A DNA stretch of 64,000 nucleotides, taken from Solen grandis. Its lineage: Eukaryota; Mollusca; Bivalvia; Adapedonta; Solenidae. Position 1 is the stretch's first letter. Each line of letters begins with the position of its first letter. The position numbers and the translations under genes were made by a program. The DNA lies in the NCBI GenBank assembly GCA_021229015.1, contig CM037778.1, positions 11,876,956-11,940,955 of the forward strand. Reading direction: 5' to 3'. Below, piece by piece: positions 1 to 10,667 of this stretch. The notes under the pieces are model-generated. The model did no database searches. It had not been told where the DNA came from and saw only the letters and a list, made by a program, of their open reading frames with translations.

Positions 1-137
1 TATTTTTGCGGCTACGTATTTTTGCCAGGACCCCATCCGAGTCCTCAAATTTGGCCCCCCAAATTTTCTAGGACCCCAATTTTTTTCCAGGACCCACCAC
101 GGGGCTATTCCATGTAGTTGGGTCTCTAGGGTTTGCG
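1..137. repeat. Left inverted terminal repeat of the GC-rich island
   Basis: The reverse complement of bases 1-34 (GGGTCCTGGCAAAAATACGT and the bases after it) matches 3906-3940 with one extra A and two substitutions. The reverse complement of 85-137 (CCTAGAGACCC, ACTACA, then GGTGGGTCCT) matches 3761-3815 in the same order with scattered differences. Smaller copies of the motifs CTAGGACCCC and CCAGGACCC lie within it. Confidence 0.65.
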
Positions 138-146
138 CCCAAAATT

Positions 147-298
147 TTCCAATCGGAGAAACGTAGCCCAAAGTATATAGAGCTACCGAGTTGTCAAAAA
201 TTTCCAATTAGAGAAATGTAGCCCAAAGTATATAGAGCTAACAAGTTGTCAAAAAATTCCAATTGGAGAAATGTAGTCCAAAGTATATAGAGCTACCA
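147..298. repeat. Three direct copies of a 55-bp repeat
   Basis: Copies begin near 147, 202 and 257. Each contains TTCCAAT, GGAGAAA-GTAG and CAAAGTATATAGAGCTA, with a few substitutions between copies. They lie between the left terminal repeat and the first open frame. That is where promoter or replication-control repeats of a mobile element would be expected, but no function is shown. Confidence 0.85.
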
Positions 299-305
299 AA
301 CGACG

Positions 306-2627
306 ATGGCAATATGCAAAACCTTCAAAGCTATGGGGATTAGGTCCGACAAGGCTGTGGCAGTCCATTTGCTACTCGAAAATGCGTATGAGAGCAATCT
401 AGTTCCGGATATCGCCAAGGTCAACTAATTGGCTGGCAATCTACGCCGCATGCACCTGCACCCCTTGGACGGGCTTCCGACTCCGTCAACGACATATACG
501 TTTTTGGCTACCTACAAGACTGCGTATCCTGTGGCGGGCACCTTTCTTGCACGACTGGGGAGAATGGAACTGCAAAAAATATCGTTGCCCAGGTATCCAT
601 TGCCGTGCATGAGAGTATGGGAAAGGCCCCAGATTGCACCATACGCAGCCACATACAGACAAACATAGTCCACACGCTCTCGATCCGAGGAAACACCGAA
701 GGTAGCGCCATTCGGGAGACAGTTGCCTGGATCGAGTTGGACACTGGTAGAAAGATGCTGGCGAATTGGCGAGAGCTATACCCATGGACCAAACCGGCCG
801 GTATCTTCGTGGCAAAGGTGAATGTGTCCGAGATACCTATAGACGAGTTGCAAGCCTCCTTGCAAGCGTTCGGGCGCTTGTTGCTGGCCCACAGCTACGA
901 CCTATACTGTATCAACTACACGCAAGATTTCTTGGGAGTTCTCGACCGGGAAGTGCTTGTGGACTACCTTTGCAAGTTCGAAGGGTTCCGAGAGCAAGGC
1001 GACCTGGCCGCCGCAATGCACTCCAGGGGAACACACAAAATCTTGGTGAACACTGACAGCGTGGGATACCACACATGCACCTGAGTGCGTACGAACAAAG
1101 TCAGCTACACGGTCCGCACAAAATTGTACAACAAGGTCATGTAGAACTTTGAGGCTAGCGAGGTCCGCAAGCCTATTGGCGGCCGCCTGGCCGACTTAGT
1201 CAACTGCCTGAACGAACACTTGTGCTGCACATTCTTGCATCCTGAAGTACAGGTGCGAGGGTGTATCGAAGTCTCTGTATATGCCTGCCACGGGTGGGAC
1301 CTCTTGACGGAAACGGCCAAAGAAGTAGTAGAAGAGGGTTTGGCTACGGTCTTGCCCAACAACAAATGCTTGTTTGTAGTCCATTTGTCTGCCAAGCAGT
1401 GGGAAAATTTGGCCCCATGTATCTGTCGGTGCCTTGTTTTGGCCGACAGGCTGCAGGGATGGAAATTCGTCGCCTGGTACGCGCACACGAGAATGAGCAG
1501 AATCTCGGGCATCCGAGTGTGACCCACCAAAGCCAACTCGGACAATGACGCTACTTGGGAAAGGGCCGTGGAGTGGGCTGTGGTCAACTTCGGTTTCCGA
1601 GCATGTCCAATCTTCTGGGTCGACATCCTAGCGGCAAACGAGGAGGGTGTAGAGCTAGCCCCCCTCCGGTGCTACACCAAGGACCCTGATGCAGGCACAA
1701 TCTTGGCAGCCAGCAAGAGCCTGACACAGCTAAACCCGAATGGCCCCGACCCCATGACTCTCTTACCTTCTTCGACTACTGTCTCGTGGGTTTGGAGGAC
1801 CAACAAGTGCCATGCAATAGGCGTAGACGTCTCGTCCTACGAAATACGAGAGGTACCTGGGATCGCAGAATGGTGTACAATCTCCACGCTCTCTACCAGG
1901 AACCATGAAAAATGCCTTCAAGATATATGGGACGCAACGAACTCCGAAGAGTGGTGGCGCATCGCCTGGGCTAGACTTGAAAAAGAACAGAGAGACTACG
2001 AAGAAGGACAGAAATGCCACGCCGAAGAACTCTAACACCTCTGGAAGTTGGTAGCTGCGCAGAGGCATATGCGGAAAAGTCACGACAGGTGCGTATAGCC
2101 GTCGAGCAAAGGCCTCGAGAACGTTCTTGGCGCCTGTGCCGATTTCTTCGAATCGAAAGTAGACAGCCGGAACAACATTTTGGCTCCCTCCAATTGGGAA
2201 AGACAGGCTCAAAGGGCTAGAAATCGAAATAGAACCACCCTGAGTCTTCTGGTCAGAACGCAAGATCTCTTAGAACCCGATCCGAGTTGCAAATGCCCCA
2301 GACCCCCAACGCCTGGCCACGCTGTAGATCTTGGCTGCAAAAGAACAGGAACTCCAGGCCATAGTGGCTGCGCAGCAAGAAGCCAAGCAACTCACCACAC
2401 TGCAGGTGGTTCGAGTGCTGAAACCCAAAGAAGTTTTGAAAGTGCTCAACCTGCCCCAAGGCGAATACGCCAACCGGAGCTTTGCCTCGATTTTCTTCCG
2501 CAACATGCCCCGCACCATACTATTTCTAGCACCAATCGGAGAAAACGGAGAGACACTGGCAGACATAGAAACGCTGGTATATGGCTACTTTCTTGAGAGA
2601 AAGGTAGAAGCGCTGGGTGGGGATTGA
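306..2627 (+). pseudogene. Long decayed ORF of unknown family (main gene of the GC-rich island)
   Basis: The first ATG in a plausible context is at 306 (frame 3). The reading passes to frame 2 between about 430 and 540, stays there to about 2340, then returns to frame 3 and ends at the TGA at 2625-2627. In-frame stops lie at 426, 1082, 1142, 1520, 2033 and 2096. Between them the translation is protein-like throughout, so I treat it as one gene of roughly 770 codons. The N-terminal part has a Cys-rich stretch (CGGHLSC, near 530-552). The middle holds conserved-looking segments such as ILVNTDSVGYHTC and VRTKLYNKVM. The C-terminal quarter (from about 1950) is rich in Glu, Arg, Lys and Gln and is probably helical. 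The middle loosely recalls replication-initiation proteins (an YNK-type motif after a YTQDF-type motif), but I cannot support a family call. Confidence 0.5.
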
Positions 2628-2729
2628 GGCTTTGCAGAAGTCGCGAGCTCCCATACTCTGCAAACTTGGTGCGGAGCAAATGACGGCACAAAAACAGAAA
2701 GATTGCCTGGTCGCTCTGGCAATTCTGCA

Positions 2730-3056
2730 CTAGACCAAGACGACTCCCTCGAGCAAACAAAACAATACAGATCCGCGGTACCCGATGGCGTTGAGTCCCC
2801 CCAGGCGCCAAGCCAACCATTTTTTCGCCTCTATTTGCCCCAAAACTGTTGTTTGTTGCATGGTTGCATCTTCTAGGCATTCGAGCGATTTCCAGAATCT
2901 AGGTGGCCCGTCGTCGTATTCTTCCAGGAGTTTCTGGAATTCGTCGAAAGGGAAGTGCGGCACATGGCCTCTTTTGCAAACCAGCTCCATGCTAGATGTA
3001 TGTACAAATCTGTACATTTTTCCAATTGCTTTGTGTATAGCAAGTGTATTGGGCAT
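2730..3056 (-). CDS. Unrecognised ORF on the opposite strand of the island
   Basis: The minus strand is open from 3272 down to 2730. The first third of that frame only translates tandem repeats. From the Met at 3056 (or 3017) the product of about 95-108 residues is protein-like: Phe-Pro-Phe-Asp-Glu-Phe, an acidic EEYDDGPP stretch, then a region of aromatic and charged residues containing IEAKKWLAWRLGG. It would face the large plus-strand gene head-on. No family is recognised. The plus strand of 2785-3000 is also open, so the assignment is uncertain. Confidence 0.3.
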   Translation of the reverse strand: MPNTLAIHKAIGKMYRFVHTSSMELVCKRGHVPHFPFDEFQKLLEEYDDGPPRFWKSLECLEDATMQQTTVLGQIEAKKWLAWRLGGLNAIGYRGSVLFCLLEGVVLV

Positions 3057-3235
3057 GCAAAGCATTTGTATAGCATTTGCCAAAGCGTTTGTATAGCATT
3101 TGCCAAGTTTTTGTATAGCATTTGTATAGCAAATTACTGGGTTTCCTGGGATTTCCCACAATCTTGGGATTTCCCACAATCCTGGGGTTTCTCGCAAATT
3201 CCTGGTTTCCCGGGGTTCGTGGGATTTCCCATCTA
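3041..3235. repeat. Short tandem repeats in the island
   Basis: From about 3041 to 3132 a unit containing TTTGTATAGCATTTGCCAA is repeated with drift, shortening towards the right. From about 3140 to 3235 a 17-bp unit, GGGATTTCCCACAATCTT, is repeated and then decays. These repeats separate the minus-strand frame from the next plus-strand frame. Confidence 0.75.
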
Positions 3236-3252
3236 GAGAGAGGTGGGAGTTT

Positions 3253-3767
3253 GTGTACACCATGCCACCCAAACGAGAATTGTCTCAGGACCAGATCCAA
3301 GAAATCCGCTCTCTCGGAGGCCGGCTGTTGGCAGACGAGGCGAAGAGGCGGGGCGCAGATGCCCACATGCACAACCCCGCTGTTGTCTCCGACTCTGCTG
3401 TTGTCTCCGCTCCCACTTTGGAAGAAATATCTGCAGTCCGCCATCCCACTGGGGCGTCTAGAAGCCATGGCGGAGCAAACTACAGATATGCTGGTAGAAG
3501 TGCTGGCCCAGATGGAGGGCAACAATAGCTTAGACAAACTAGTTGCTCGCTGCGAGCAGCAAGAAGAGATAGATACACTGCGAGAGCAAAACAAGAGACT
3601 ATGCTGGATATGCAAAAAATTTCGCAGACGGCCAAGAGGTGGGCCTATATTTCGTTCGCTGAGATTCTCGTATGGAAAGTAGTTGGAGTGACATGGAAAA
3701 ATTGCACGCCTTCACAACCAAAAAGCAACAACGTTTCTATATCTGCACCAGCGAGCACAAACCTTAG
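3253..3767 (+). pseudogene. Broken small ORF, coiled-coil type, near the right terminal repeat
   Basis: The ATG at 3262 starts MPPKRELSQDQIQEIRSLGG in frame 1. The reading shifts to frame 2 near 3430-3450 and continues with a Glu/Gln/Leu-rich segment (LVARCEQQEEIDTLREQNK) typical of a coiled coil. Frame 3 near 3690-3767 has a further basic segment ending at the TAG at 3765-3767, just inside the right terminal repeat. At least two frameshifts are needed to join these parts. Family unknown. The basic N-terminus followed by a coiled coil suggests a small DNA-associated protein, which is inference only. Confidence 0.4.
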
Positions 3768-3943
3768 AGACCCCCACTACAATGAATATCCCTGTGGCGG
3801 GTCCTTGCAAAAAATACGGGGGCTGCCCCTAGAAACTAAATGGTTTGGCCACTAGAAACTTTGGATACAGGGGGGTGGGAAAAATACGTAGAGGGCTAGG
3901 AAGGGGGTCCTGGCAAAAAATATGTAGCCACAAAAATACGGTG
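3760..3943. repeat. Right inverted terminal repeat of the GC-rich island
   Basis: This arm pairs with bases 1-137 in inverted orientation. Shared blocks in order are CCTTAGAGACCC, ACTACA, GGCGGGTCCT, CCTAGAAACT, then GGGGTCCTGGCAAAAA followed by ATGTAGCCACAAAAATA. It is longer than the left arm because short AAAAATACG motifs are inserted. Confidence 0.65.
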
Positions 3944-4425
3944 GCGGCTAGAAATTTTGTGGGCGGCAAAAATACGGTGGCCTAGAAACTTTTGATGGCA
4001 AAAATACGGTGGCGGCTGGCAAAAATACGGTGGTGCGAGGCCTAGAAATTTTGGATGGTGAATTTTGGTACGATTTTTGCGGTAGATCCTGCAAAAAATG
4101 CGCTATAGTAAATTTTAGAGGTTAGTGTTTACAGAACAGGTGAGTCCATATGCTGGGCCCGGCTGTTGGGGTGAAGCGGCTAGCCGAAATTTGTGGCCGC
4201 AAAAAATGCGCTATAGTAATGTTGTACTCTCCCCAGGGCATCCTACAATACTCTAGTATGTGTACCCATGTGGGGTTACCCACTTTTTGGTCAAAGTGTG
4301 TTAGCACAGGTATGAAAACAGGTTTTTTTTATTCTATTCCCTATACTACTCGGCTGTTGGGGTGGGGCGGGCCCTGGTAGCCGAAATTTGCGGTAGCTCC
4401 GGCAAAAAATATGCTATAGTAAGAA
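3930..4425. repeat. Direct repeats outside the right terminal repeat
   Basis: CAAAAATACGGTGGC occurs four times between 3930 and 4035, with CCTAGAAA-TTT between copies. Further out, GCAAAAAATGCGCTATAGTA occurs near 4090 and 4198, with a variant near 4405. The last two are each preceded by CGGCTGTTGGGGTG and TAGCCGAAATTTG (about 4159 and 4351). The repeats stop where the AT-rich DNA begins. Confidence 0.8.
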
Positions 4426-4430
4426 ATGAC

Positions 4431-5655
4431 TAGAAAGGCTCTGTTTGTCATAAAAAAAAAGTGATCCAGAACCGGTAGTGTCTATAGATACTACTTTTCT
4501 CTGCCATGTAGAATCATTCAGTAAAAGTTAACATCAGTTTCGAATTTCAAATAGTATGGATTACTTACAATATCGCTTGATTCTATTACATAGAATATTT
4601 AATAATTAATTACCGGAATAATTTTGGAAATGTGATATTGATGATTTACATCCAAATCCTCCCGGACTTACAGCGTTGTTAAGCACTATCGTACGGTACT
4701 CTGTTCCGACGCATCACTATTCTGACGCCTTTTTGTTTTGACCTCGTTTTTTTATTAAATGGATTCCGTTTAACATCATTCTTTCAAGTTTTGTTTGTCA
4801 ACTTCCCTTTGAGCGTTAGAAAGCCAAAATGTTGTTAGTTGATGCAGGACTATAATTTGATGTACTTTATACAACATATGCAAAACCTCCTTTTCAATAA
4901 GTACTTTTTCTCATCTGGCATATAATTCAGTGATCAATGAAATAAAAAAAAAGCTATGCAACCAACATTCCCTCGTACATTATTTCTGACACGTAAATCT
5001 AATTCTTATTTACATGCTTCAATGATTAAATATAAAACCAATCAGATGCGTCGTTTTATTGTACTCTCAAGTCAGCCTCAATGAATTATATAGACATGCA
5101 AAATTGTGATGTTCTCATTGGAAAAAAAAACGACGTCAGCCACTTGAAAACAATGTATGACCATGAATAAATGACTAAGTTTACCATACAATGGAAATTT
5201 TTTTTGTTTGTTTACGTTAAATTTTAAAAAAGACCACATTTTTTCTTAGGTGCATCAGAACTGTGTACACGAGGATACATGTAGGCCGTTTTTCAGAATT
5301 TCGAAAAATATGGTGAATACTTAGGATAATGCTTGATTCTTTAGCTTTATTAACTTCAGTAAATTAATTTTTGGTAACGCTAGACATTATCACAGTATGC
5401 CGAAATCATGCCGATGATTTAAATGCGAATATTTTCTGACGCATATTATTGCTAGCTCTACATGTCAAAATTTTACTTTCAGTTTTGTAAAAACTTTTGT
5501 GTTTGAAAATCGTCTTTTATATTCACTTTTAGTTCATTTTTTTCATTAAGTTTTATAAAAAGTATTTAAGGAAGGTGTTTAAGAAAAGATCATGATCAGC
5601 TCTACTTAGAGTCCTAATTGTACAAATCTTAAACCTGTTAATTGTAGATTATACT
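4431..5655. other. AT-rich DNA, no gene seen
   Basis: No open frame, repeat family or RNA gene is recognised. The base composition is that of the rest of the host DNA. Confidence 0.7.
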
Positions 5656-5661
5656 TTCATT

Positions 5662-5692
5662 AGGACTTTCTGCCCTTTCGGCAGAAAGTCCT
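5662..5692. repeat. Perfect 13-bp hairpin at the start of the 450-bp array
   Basis: AGGACTTTCTGCC (5662-5674) and GGCAGAAAGTCCT (5680-5692) are exact reverse complements around the loop CTTTC. The right arm continues as ATTGGGTTTG. The same GCAGAAAGTCCTAT heads a second block at 8674. Confidence 0.9.
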
Positions 5693-5699
5693 ATTGGGT

Positions 5700-8600
5700 T
5701 TGTACTGTTTCTTATTATTTTTCCTAAAGCAATTTTCCTGGGATTTTAATCATCCTAGGAGAATGAAATTTCGATGGCATATTATTCATATGCGTAATTA
5801 AAAAATTCTATAATTTTCAAATGCCTATGACGTCATATGACGTCACACTTGGCAATTTGCTACAAAAGTTTGTACGCGGTCTAGAGCGGTAATTAATAAA
5901 CCGATTTTTATCAAATTTTCACAGAATGTGTATATTAAGTTCTAGTTGTGCATCTCGTTGTCCGTTTTTCAAAATTCGAAAAGCACAAGGTTCTATGGCG
6001 AATGCAAGATTCAAACCAAGGACGTCAAATTGATAAATGCTCATAAAATCGTCCCTAAATGAGACAGAAGGTTGATATTTTGTCAGTATATAGATCTCCG
6101 ACAGATTTAAATAATATGTGAAAATAAACGTCTTGTGACGTCATATGACGTCATCAAATTTCTAATTTTTAAACACATAATTTTATATGTTACTATGGTC
6201 CAAGGACAATGAAATTTTGATGTCATATTCTCCAAAAGATGTTATTTTGATTTCTATGATCTTCATATCTCTATGACGTCATATGACGTCACACGTGAAA
6301 TAAGCTACAAAAGTTTGTACGCGGTCCTCAGCCATTATTAATGAACCGATTTTCATCAAATTTTCACAGAATGTGTATATTAAGTTCTAGTTGTGCATCC
6401 CGGTGTCCGTTTTTCAAAATTTGAAAAGTCCAAGGTTCTATAGCGATTCCAAGATTCGAACCAAGGTCGTAAATTTTCAAATTCTTATAAAATCGGTCCT
6501 ATTTGAGATAGAAAGATGATATTGGGTCAGTATATAGGTCTATGGGAGTCTTAAACATTTTGTGAAAATAAATGTCATATGACGTCACGTGACGTCATTA
6601 TATGATAATGAATCTTTAATTCTAACAAGATTATTTCTATATGTTGAAATATTTGAAGGGCAATTAAAAATTAAAGCCGTATGCTTCAGATGCTGAAATT
6701 TCGATTTCAATGATTTTCAGAAGCCTATGACGTCATATGACGTCACATTTTAAATTGACTAAGAAAGTTTGTACACGGTCCAGAGCCATTATTAATGGGC
6801 CGATTTTTATCAAATTTTCACGGAATGTGTATATTAAGTTCTTATTGTGTATACCGGTGTCCGTTTTTCAAAATTCGAAAAGTCCAAGGTTCTATAGCGA
6901 ATTCAACATTCGAACCAAGGTCGTAAATTTTTAAATGCTTATAAAATCAGTTCTATTTGAGATAGAAAAGAGATATTTGGTCAGTATATACGTCTCTGGG
7001 AGTTTTAAACATTTTGTGAAAATAAACGTCATATGACGTCACGTGACGTCATTATATGATAATGTATTTTTAATTTTAACAAGAGTATTTCTATATATTG
7101 AAATTATCGAAGGACAATGAAAATTAAATGACAAATGATTCAGATGCTGAAATTTCGAATTCAATGATTTTCAGAAGCCTATGACGTCATATGACGTCAC
7201 ATTTGAAATTGACTACAAAAGTTTCTACACGGTCCAGAGCCATTATTAATAGGCCGATTTTCATCAAACTTTCGGAGAATGTGTATATTATGTTCTTATT
7301 GTGTATACCGGTGTCCGTTTTTCAAAATTCGAAAAGTCCAAGCATCTATGGCGGATCCAAGATTCGAACCAAGGACGTCAATTTTTAAATGCTTATAAAA
7401 ACTGTCCTATTTGAGATAGAAAGTTGAAATTTTGTCAGTTAGTAGGTCTCTGGGTGTTTAACAATTATGTGAAAATAAACGTCATATGACGTCACGTGAC
7501 GTCATTTTATTATTATTATTATTATTTTCTTCTTCCTAACTAAACGCTTATTTTAATATGTTGCAATAGTCCTAGGACGATGAAATTTTTATGGGTTATT
7601 AGGCACGTGAGGAAATTTTGATTTCAATGATTGTCAGTACCCTATGACGTCACATGACGTCACAGCTAAAAATAGTGAAAAATGGTGTTCAGAAAAATGC
7701 AAATTTTAGAGTTATGACAGTAAAGTATGTGCTTTTTAACAAAAGCATCTTCAGCACCCTATGACGTCATGTGACGTCAGAGCTAAAAATAGTGAAAAAT
7801 GGTGTTCGCGCTCTACAGCCGCCATTTATGGTCGGATTTTCTTCAAATTTTCACAGATGGTACACCTTGAAACTAAGGTGTACCTATCCTGCCAGCTTAC
7901 CGAAATTCTGAAAAACCGAAGTTCTGTGGCTGAAGTAAGATTCGAACATAGGACCAAAAATTTCATTTAAGGATTAAAGAGCTTCAGAATGAGATAGAAA
8001 GTTGAAACTTACACAGTTTGCAGTTCTGCAGCATTTCTACAAATATTTTGAATTTTGACGTCCAAGGACGTCATAAGCATATCACTTAATTTTAATTTGG
8101 GGCTTGATTTCGACATGATGCCAGTTGTTCAGAATAATGAAAATTTCAGAGTTATTGCAGTAAAGTATGCGCTTTTGAGCAACAGCATTTTCAGCACCCT
8201 ATGACGTCACGTGACGTCAAAGCTACAAATAGTGAAACATGGTGTTCGCGCTCTACAGCTGCCATTTATGATCAGATTTTCTTCAAATTTTTACAGATGG
8301 TACATCTTGAAACTAAGGTGTGAATATTTTGTCAGCTAACCTTAATTCCGAAAAACCGAAGCATTGTGGCTGAAGTAAGAATCGAACATAGGACCAAAGA
8401 TTTCATTTTAGGGTTAAAGAACTTCGGGATGAGATAGAAAGTTGAAACTTATACAGTTTGCAGTTCTGCATAATTTCTACATATATTTTGAGTCGTGACG
8501 TCATATGACTTCATAAGCATACTACTACTGCTACTATTTTTTTCTTTCTTCGTTACTAAACGCTTATTTTTCGCGGAATATAATGTCAATTGTTCAGCAT

Positions 8601-10567
8601 GAACATTAAATACTACCAGAGGTGAGTCATTACATAAAACTTCTATCTCCTGCTTTTTGCATTAACACATGTTGCAGAAAGTCCTATCATTCGTTTAGAC
8701 GAATGACATCTAGTTCTTCTTCTTATTATTCTTTTTTTCTTCCTCTTATATTTATGTTAATTTCGATATGTTGCCATTGACTCAGAACAATGAAAATTTT
8801 ATGGCATATATTTCAAACCATGAGCTTCCGGATGCAATGAATATCATATTTATTTGACGTCACATAACGTCAGTTTTGACGTCAGGTGAAAAAGTTTGTA
8901 CGCGGTCTAAAGCCATTATTTCTGGACCGATTTTCATCAATATTTCACAGAATGTGTATGTTAGGCTCTAGTTGTGCCTTCCGGTGTCCGTTTTTCAAAA
9001 TTCGAAAAGGCAATGGTTCTATGGCGATTCCAAGATTCGAACCATTGACGTCAAATTTCAAATGCGTATATAATCGCTTACAAATGAGCTAGAAAGATGA
9101 TATTTGGACAGAATATAAGTCTCAAGGGTTACTTTACATTCTCTGAAGATGAACGTCATATGACGTCATATGACATCATGAGGTGAAAGGTAATTTCTAA
9201 TATTTACGTGTTAATTTTTATATGTTGTACAAGTCCGAGCACCTTGAAAATTTAATAGCATATGCTTCAGATAGAACTGTTTGCATTTCAATAATTTTCA
9301 TTTGACTATGACGTGCTTTGACGTCAAACTTGACGTCGTCTAAAAATGTTTGTACGCGGTCTACAGCCATTATTTCTGGGCCGATTTTCATCAAAATTTC
9401 ACAGAATGCGTATGTTAGGCTCTAGTTGTGCCTTCCGGTGTCCTCTTTTCAAAATTCGAAAATGCAATAGTTCTATGGCGAATCCAAGATTCGAACCATT
9501 GACGTCAAATTTAAAATGCGTATAAAATCGCTTACAAATGAGCTAGAAAGATGATATTTGGACAGAATATAAATCTCAAGGGTTACTTTACATTCTCTGA
9601 AGATGAACGTCATATGACGTCATATGACGTCATGAGGTGAAAGGTAATTTCTAATTTTTATGTGTTAATTTTTTATATGTTGTTTACGTCCAAGCACCTT
9701 GAAAATTTAATAGCATATGCTTCAGATAGAACTGTTTCCATTTCAATAATTTTCATTTGACTATGACGTGTTTTGACGTCAAACTTGACGTCGTCTAAAA
9801 ATGCTTTTTCGCGGTCTACAGCCATTATTTCTGGGCCGATTTTCAATAATATTTCACAGAATGTGTATGTTAAAGTCTAGTTGTACATTCCGGTGTCCGT
9901 TTTTCCAAATTCGAAAATGCAAAGGTTTTATGGCGGATCCAAAATTCGAACCATTGACGTCAAATTTCAAATACGCATAAAATCGTTTCCCGATGAGTTA
10001 GAAATATAATATTATATTTGGATAGTATATAAGTCTCCAAGAGTGCTTTACATTCTATGAAGATAAACGTCACATGACGTCATAAGGTCAAAAATAACTT
10101 CTGATATATACACGTTAATTTAAATATGTTGTTTACTTCCCAGGACCATGGAAATCTAATGGTATGTACATCAATCCATGTGCTTTAGAATGCAATGTAA
10201 TTCATATTAATGTGACGTTATATCACGTAAGATTTGACATCAGGACAAAAAGGTTTTACGCGGTGTACAGCCATTATTTTTGGACCGATTTTCATCAAAA
10301 TTTCACAGAATGTATATGTAACGCTCTATATGTGTATCCCGGGTCCCTTTTTACAAATTCGAAAAAGCAATGGCGAATCCAAGTTTCGAACCATTGACGT
10401 CAAATTTCAAATACATATAAAATCGCTTCCAGATGATTTAGAAAGTTGATATTTGGACTGAATATTAGTCTTTGAGACTTATTCATATTCTGTGAGGATT
10501 AATGTCATTTGGTGTCATAAGGTCAAAAAGAATGTTAATATATCTACGCGTTAATTTCTATATGTTG
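5700..10567. repeat. Tandem array of about 450-bp units rich in TGACGTCA
   Basis: Successive units begin near 5824, 6271, 6724, 7178, 7641, 8198, 8854, 9305, 9760 and 10211, with a short extra start at 7758. Each unit has a TGACGTCA pair, a GTTTGTACGCGGTC block, a CGATTTTCATCAAATTTTCA block, a CCGGTGTCCGTTTTTCAAAA block, and AAGATTCGAACCA; most then have a second TGACGTCA pair. I count about 35 TGACGTCA octamers by hand. Left-hand units resemble one another most, and units 7641-8500 form a diverged subgroup. The array runs into the assembly gap, so its full length is unknown. Confidence 0.9.
8674..8706. repeat. Second block start with its own hairpin
   Basis: GCAGAAAGTCCTAT (8674-8687) repeats the sequence at 5681. 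It is followed by TCATTCGT (8687-8694) and ACGAATGA (8699-8706), an 8-bp hairpin different in sequence from the one at 5662. T-rich DNA follows, as after 5700. Confidence 0.75.
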
Positions 10568-10667
10568 NNNNNNNNNNNNNNNNNNNNNNNNNNNNNNNNN
10601 NNNNNNNNNNNNNNNNNNNNNNNNNNNNNNNNNNNNNNNNNNNNNNNNNNNNNNNNNNNNNNNNNNN
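10568..10667. other. Assembly gap of 100 N
   Basis: Exactly 100 unknown bases, the usual placeholder for a gap of unknown size. The 450-bp array stops at the gap and does not resume after it. The adjacency of the two sides is therefore not proven. Confidence 0.98.

Larger units (their letters stand above)
1..4430. mobile_element. GC-rich island: unrecognised element with inverted terminal repeats
   Basis: This block is visibly richer in G+C than the rest of the window. It carries long open frames on both strands and changes abruptly to AT-rich DNA near 4430. Its two ends match each other in inverted orientation (about 1-137 against 3760-3943), and direct repeats lie inside and outside those ends. 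The frames recognise no family I can name and are broken by stops and frameshifts, so this copy looks dead. The left boundary is outside the window, because base 1 already lies in the terminal repeat. It could be an integrated linear plasmid or virus-like element, a large DNA transposon, or foreign sequence joined to the scaffold in error. The sequence alone does not decide between these. Confidence 0.6.

Noticed and set aside
6737..10449. Several 65-75 codon frames, one per 450-bp unit
   Set aside because: They arise because similar units share a frame, but other units have stops at the same places, so no coding constraint is visible.
5700..10567. tRNA-derived SINE heads in the 450-bp units (GGTTCGAATCTTG on the minus strand)
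   Set aside because: Only the B-box-like word is present; no A-box lies at the right distance and the units are in tandem.
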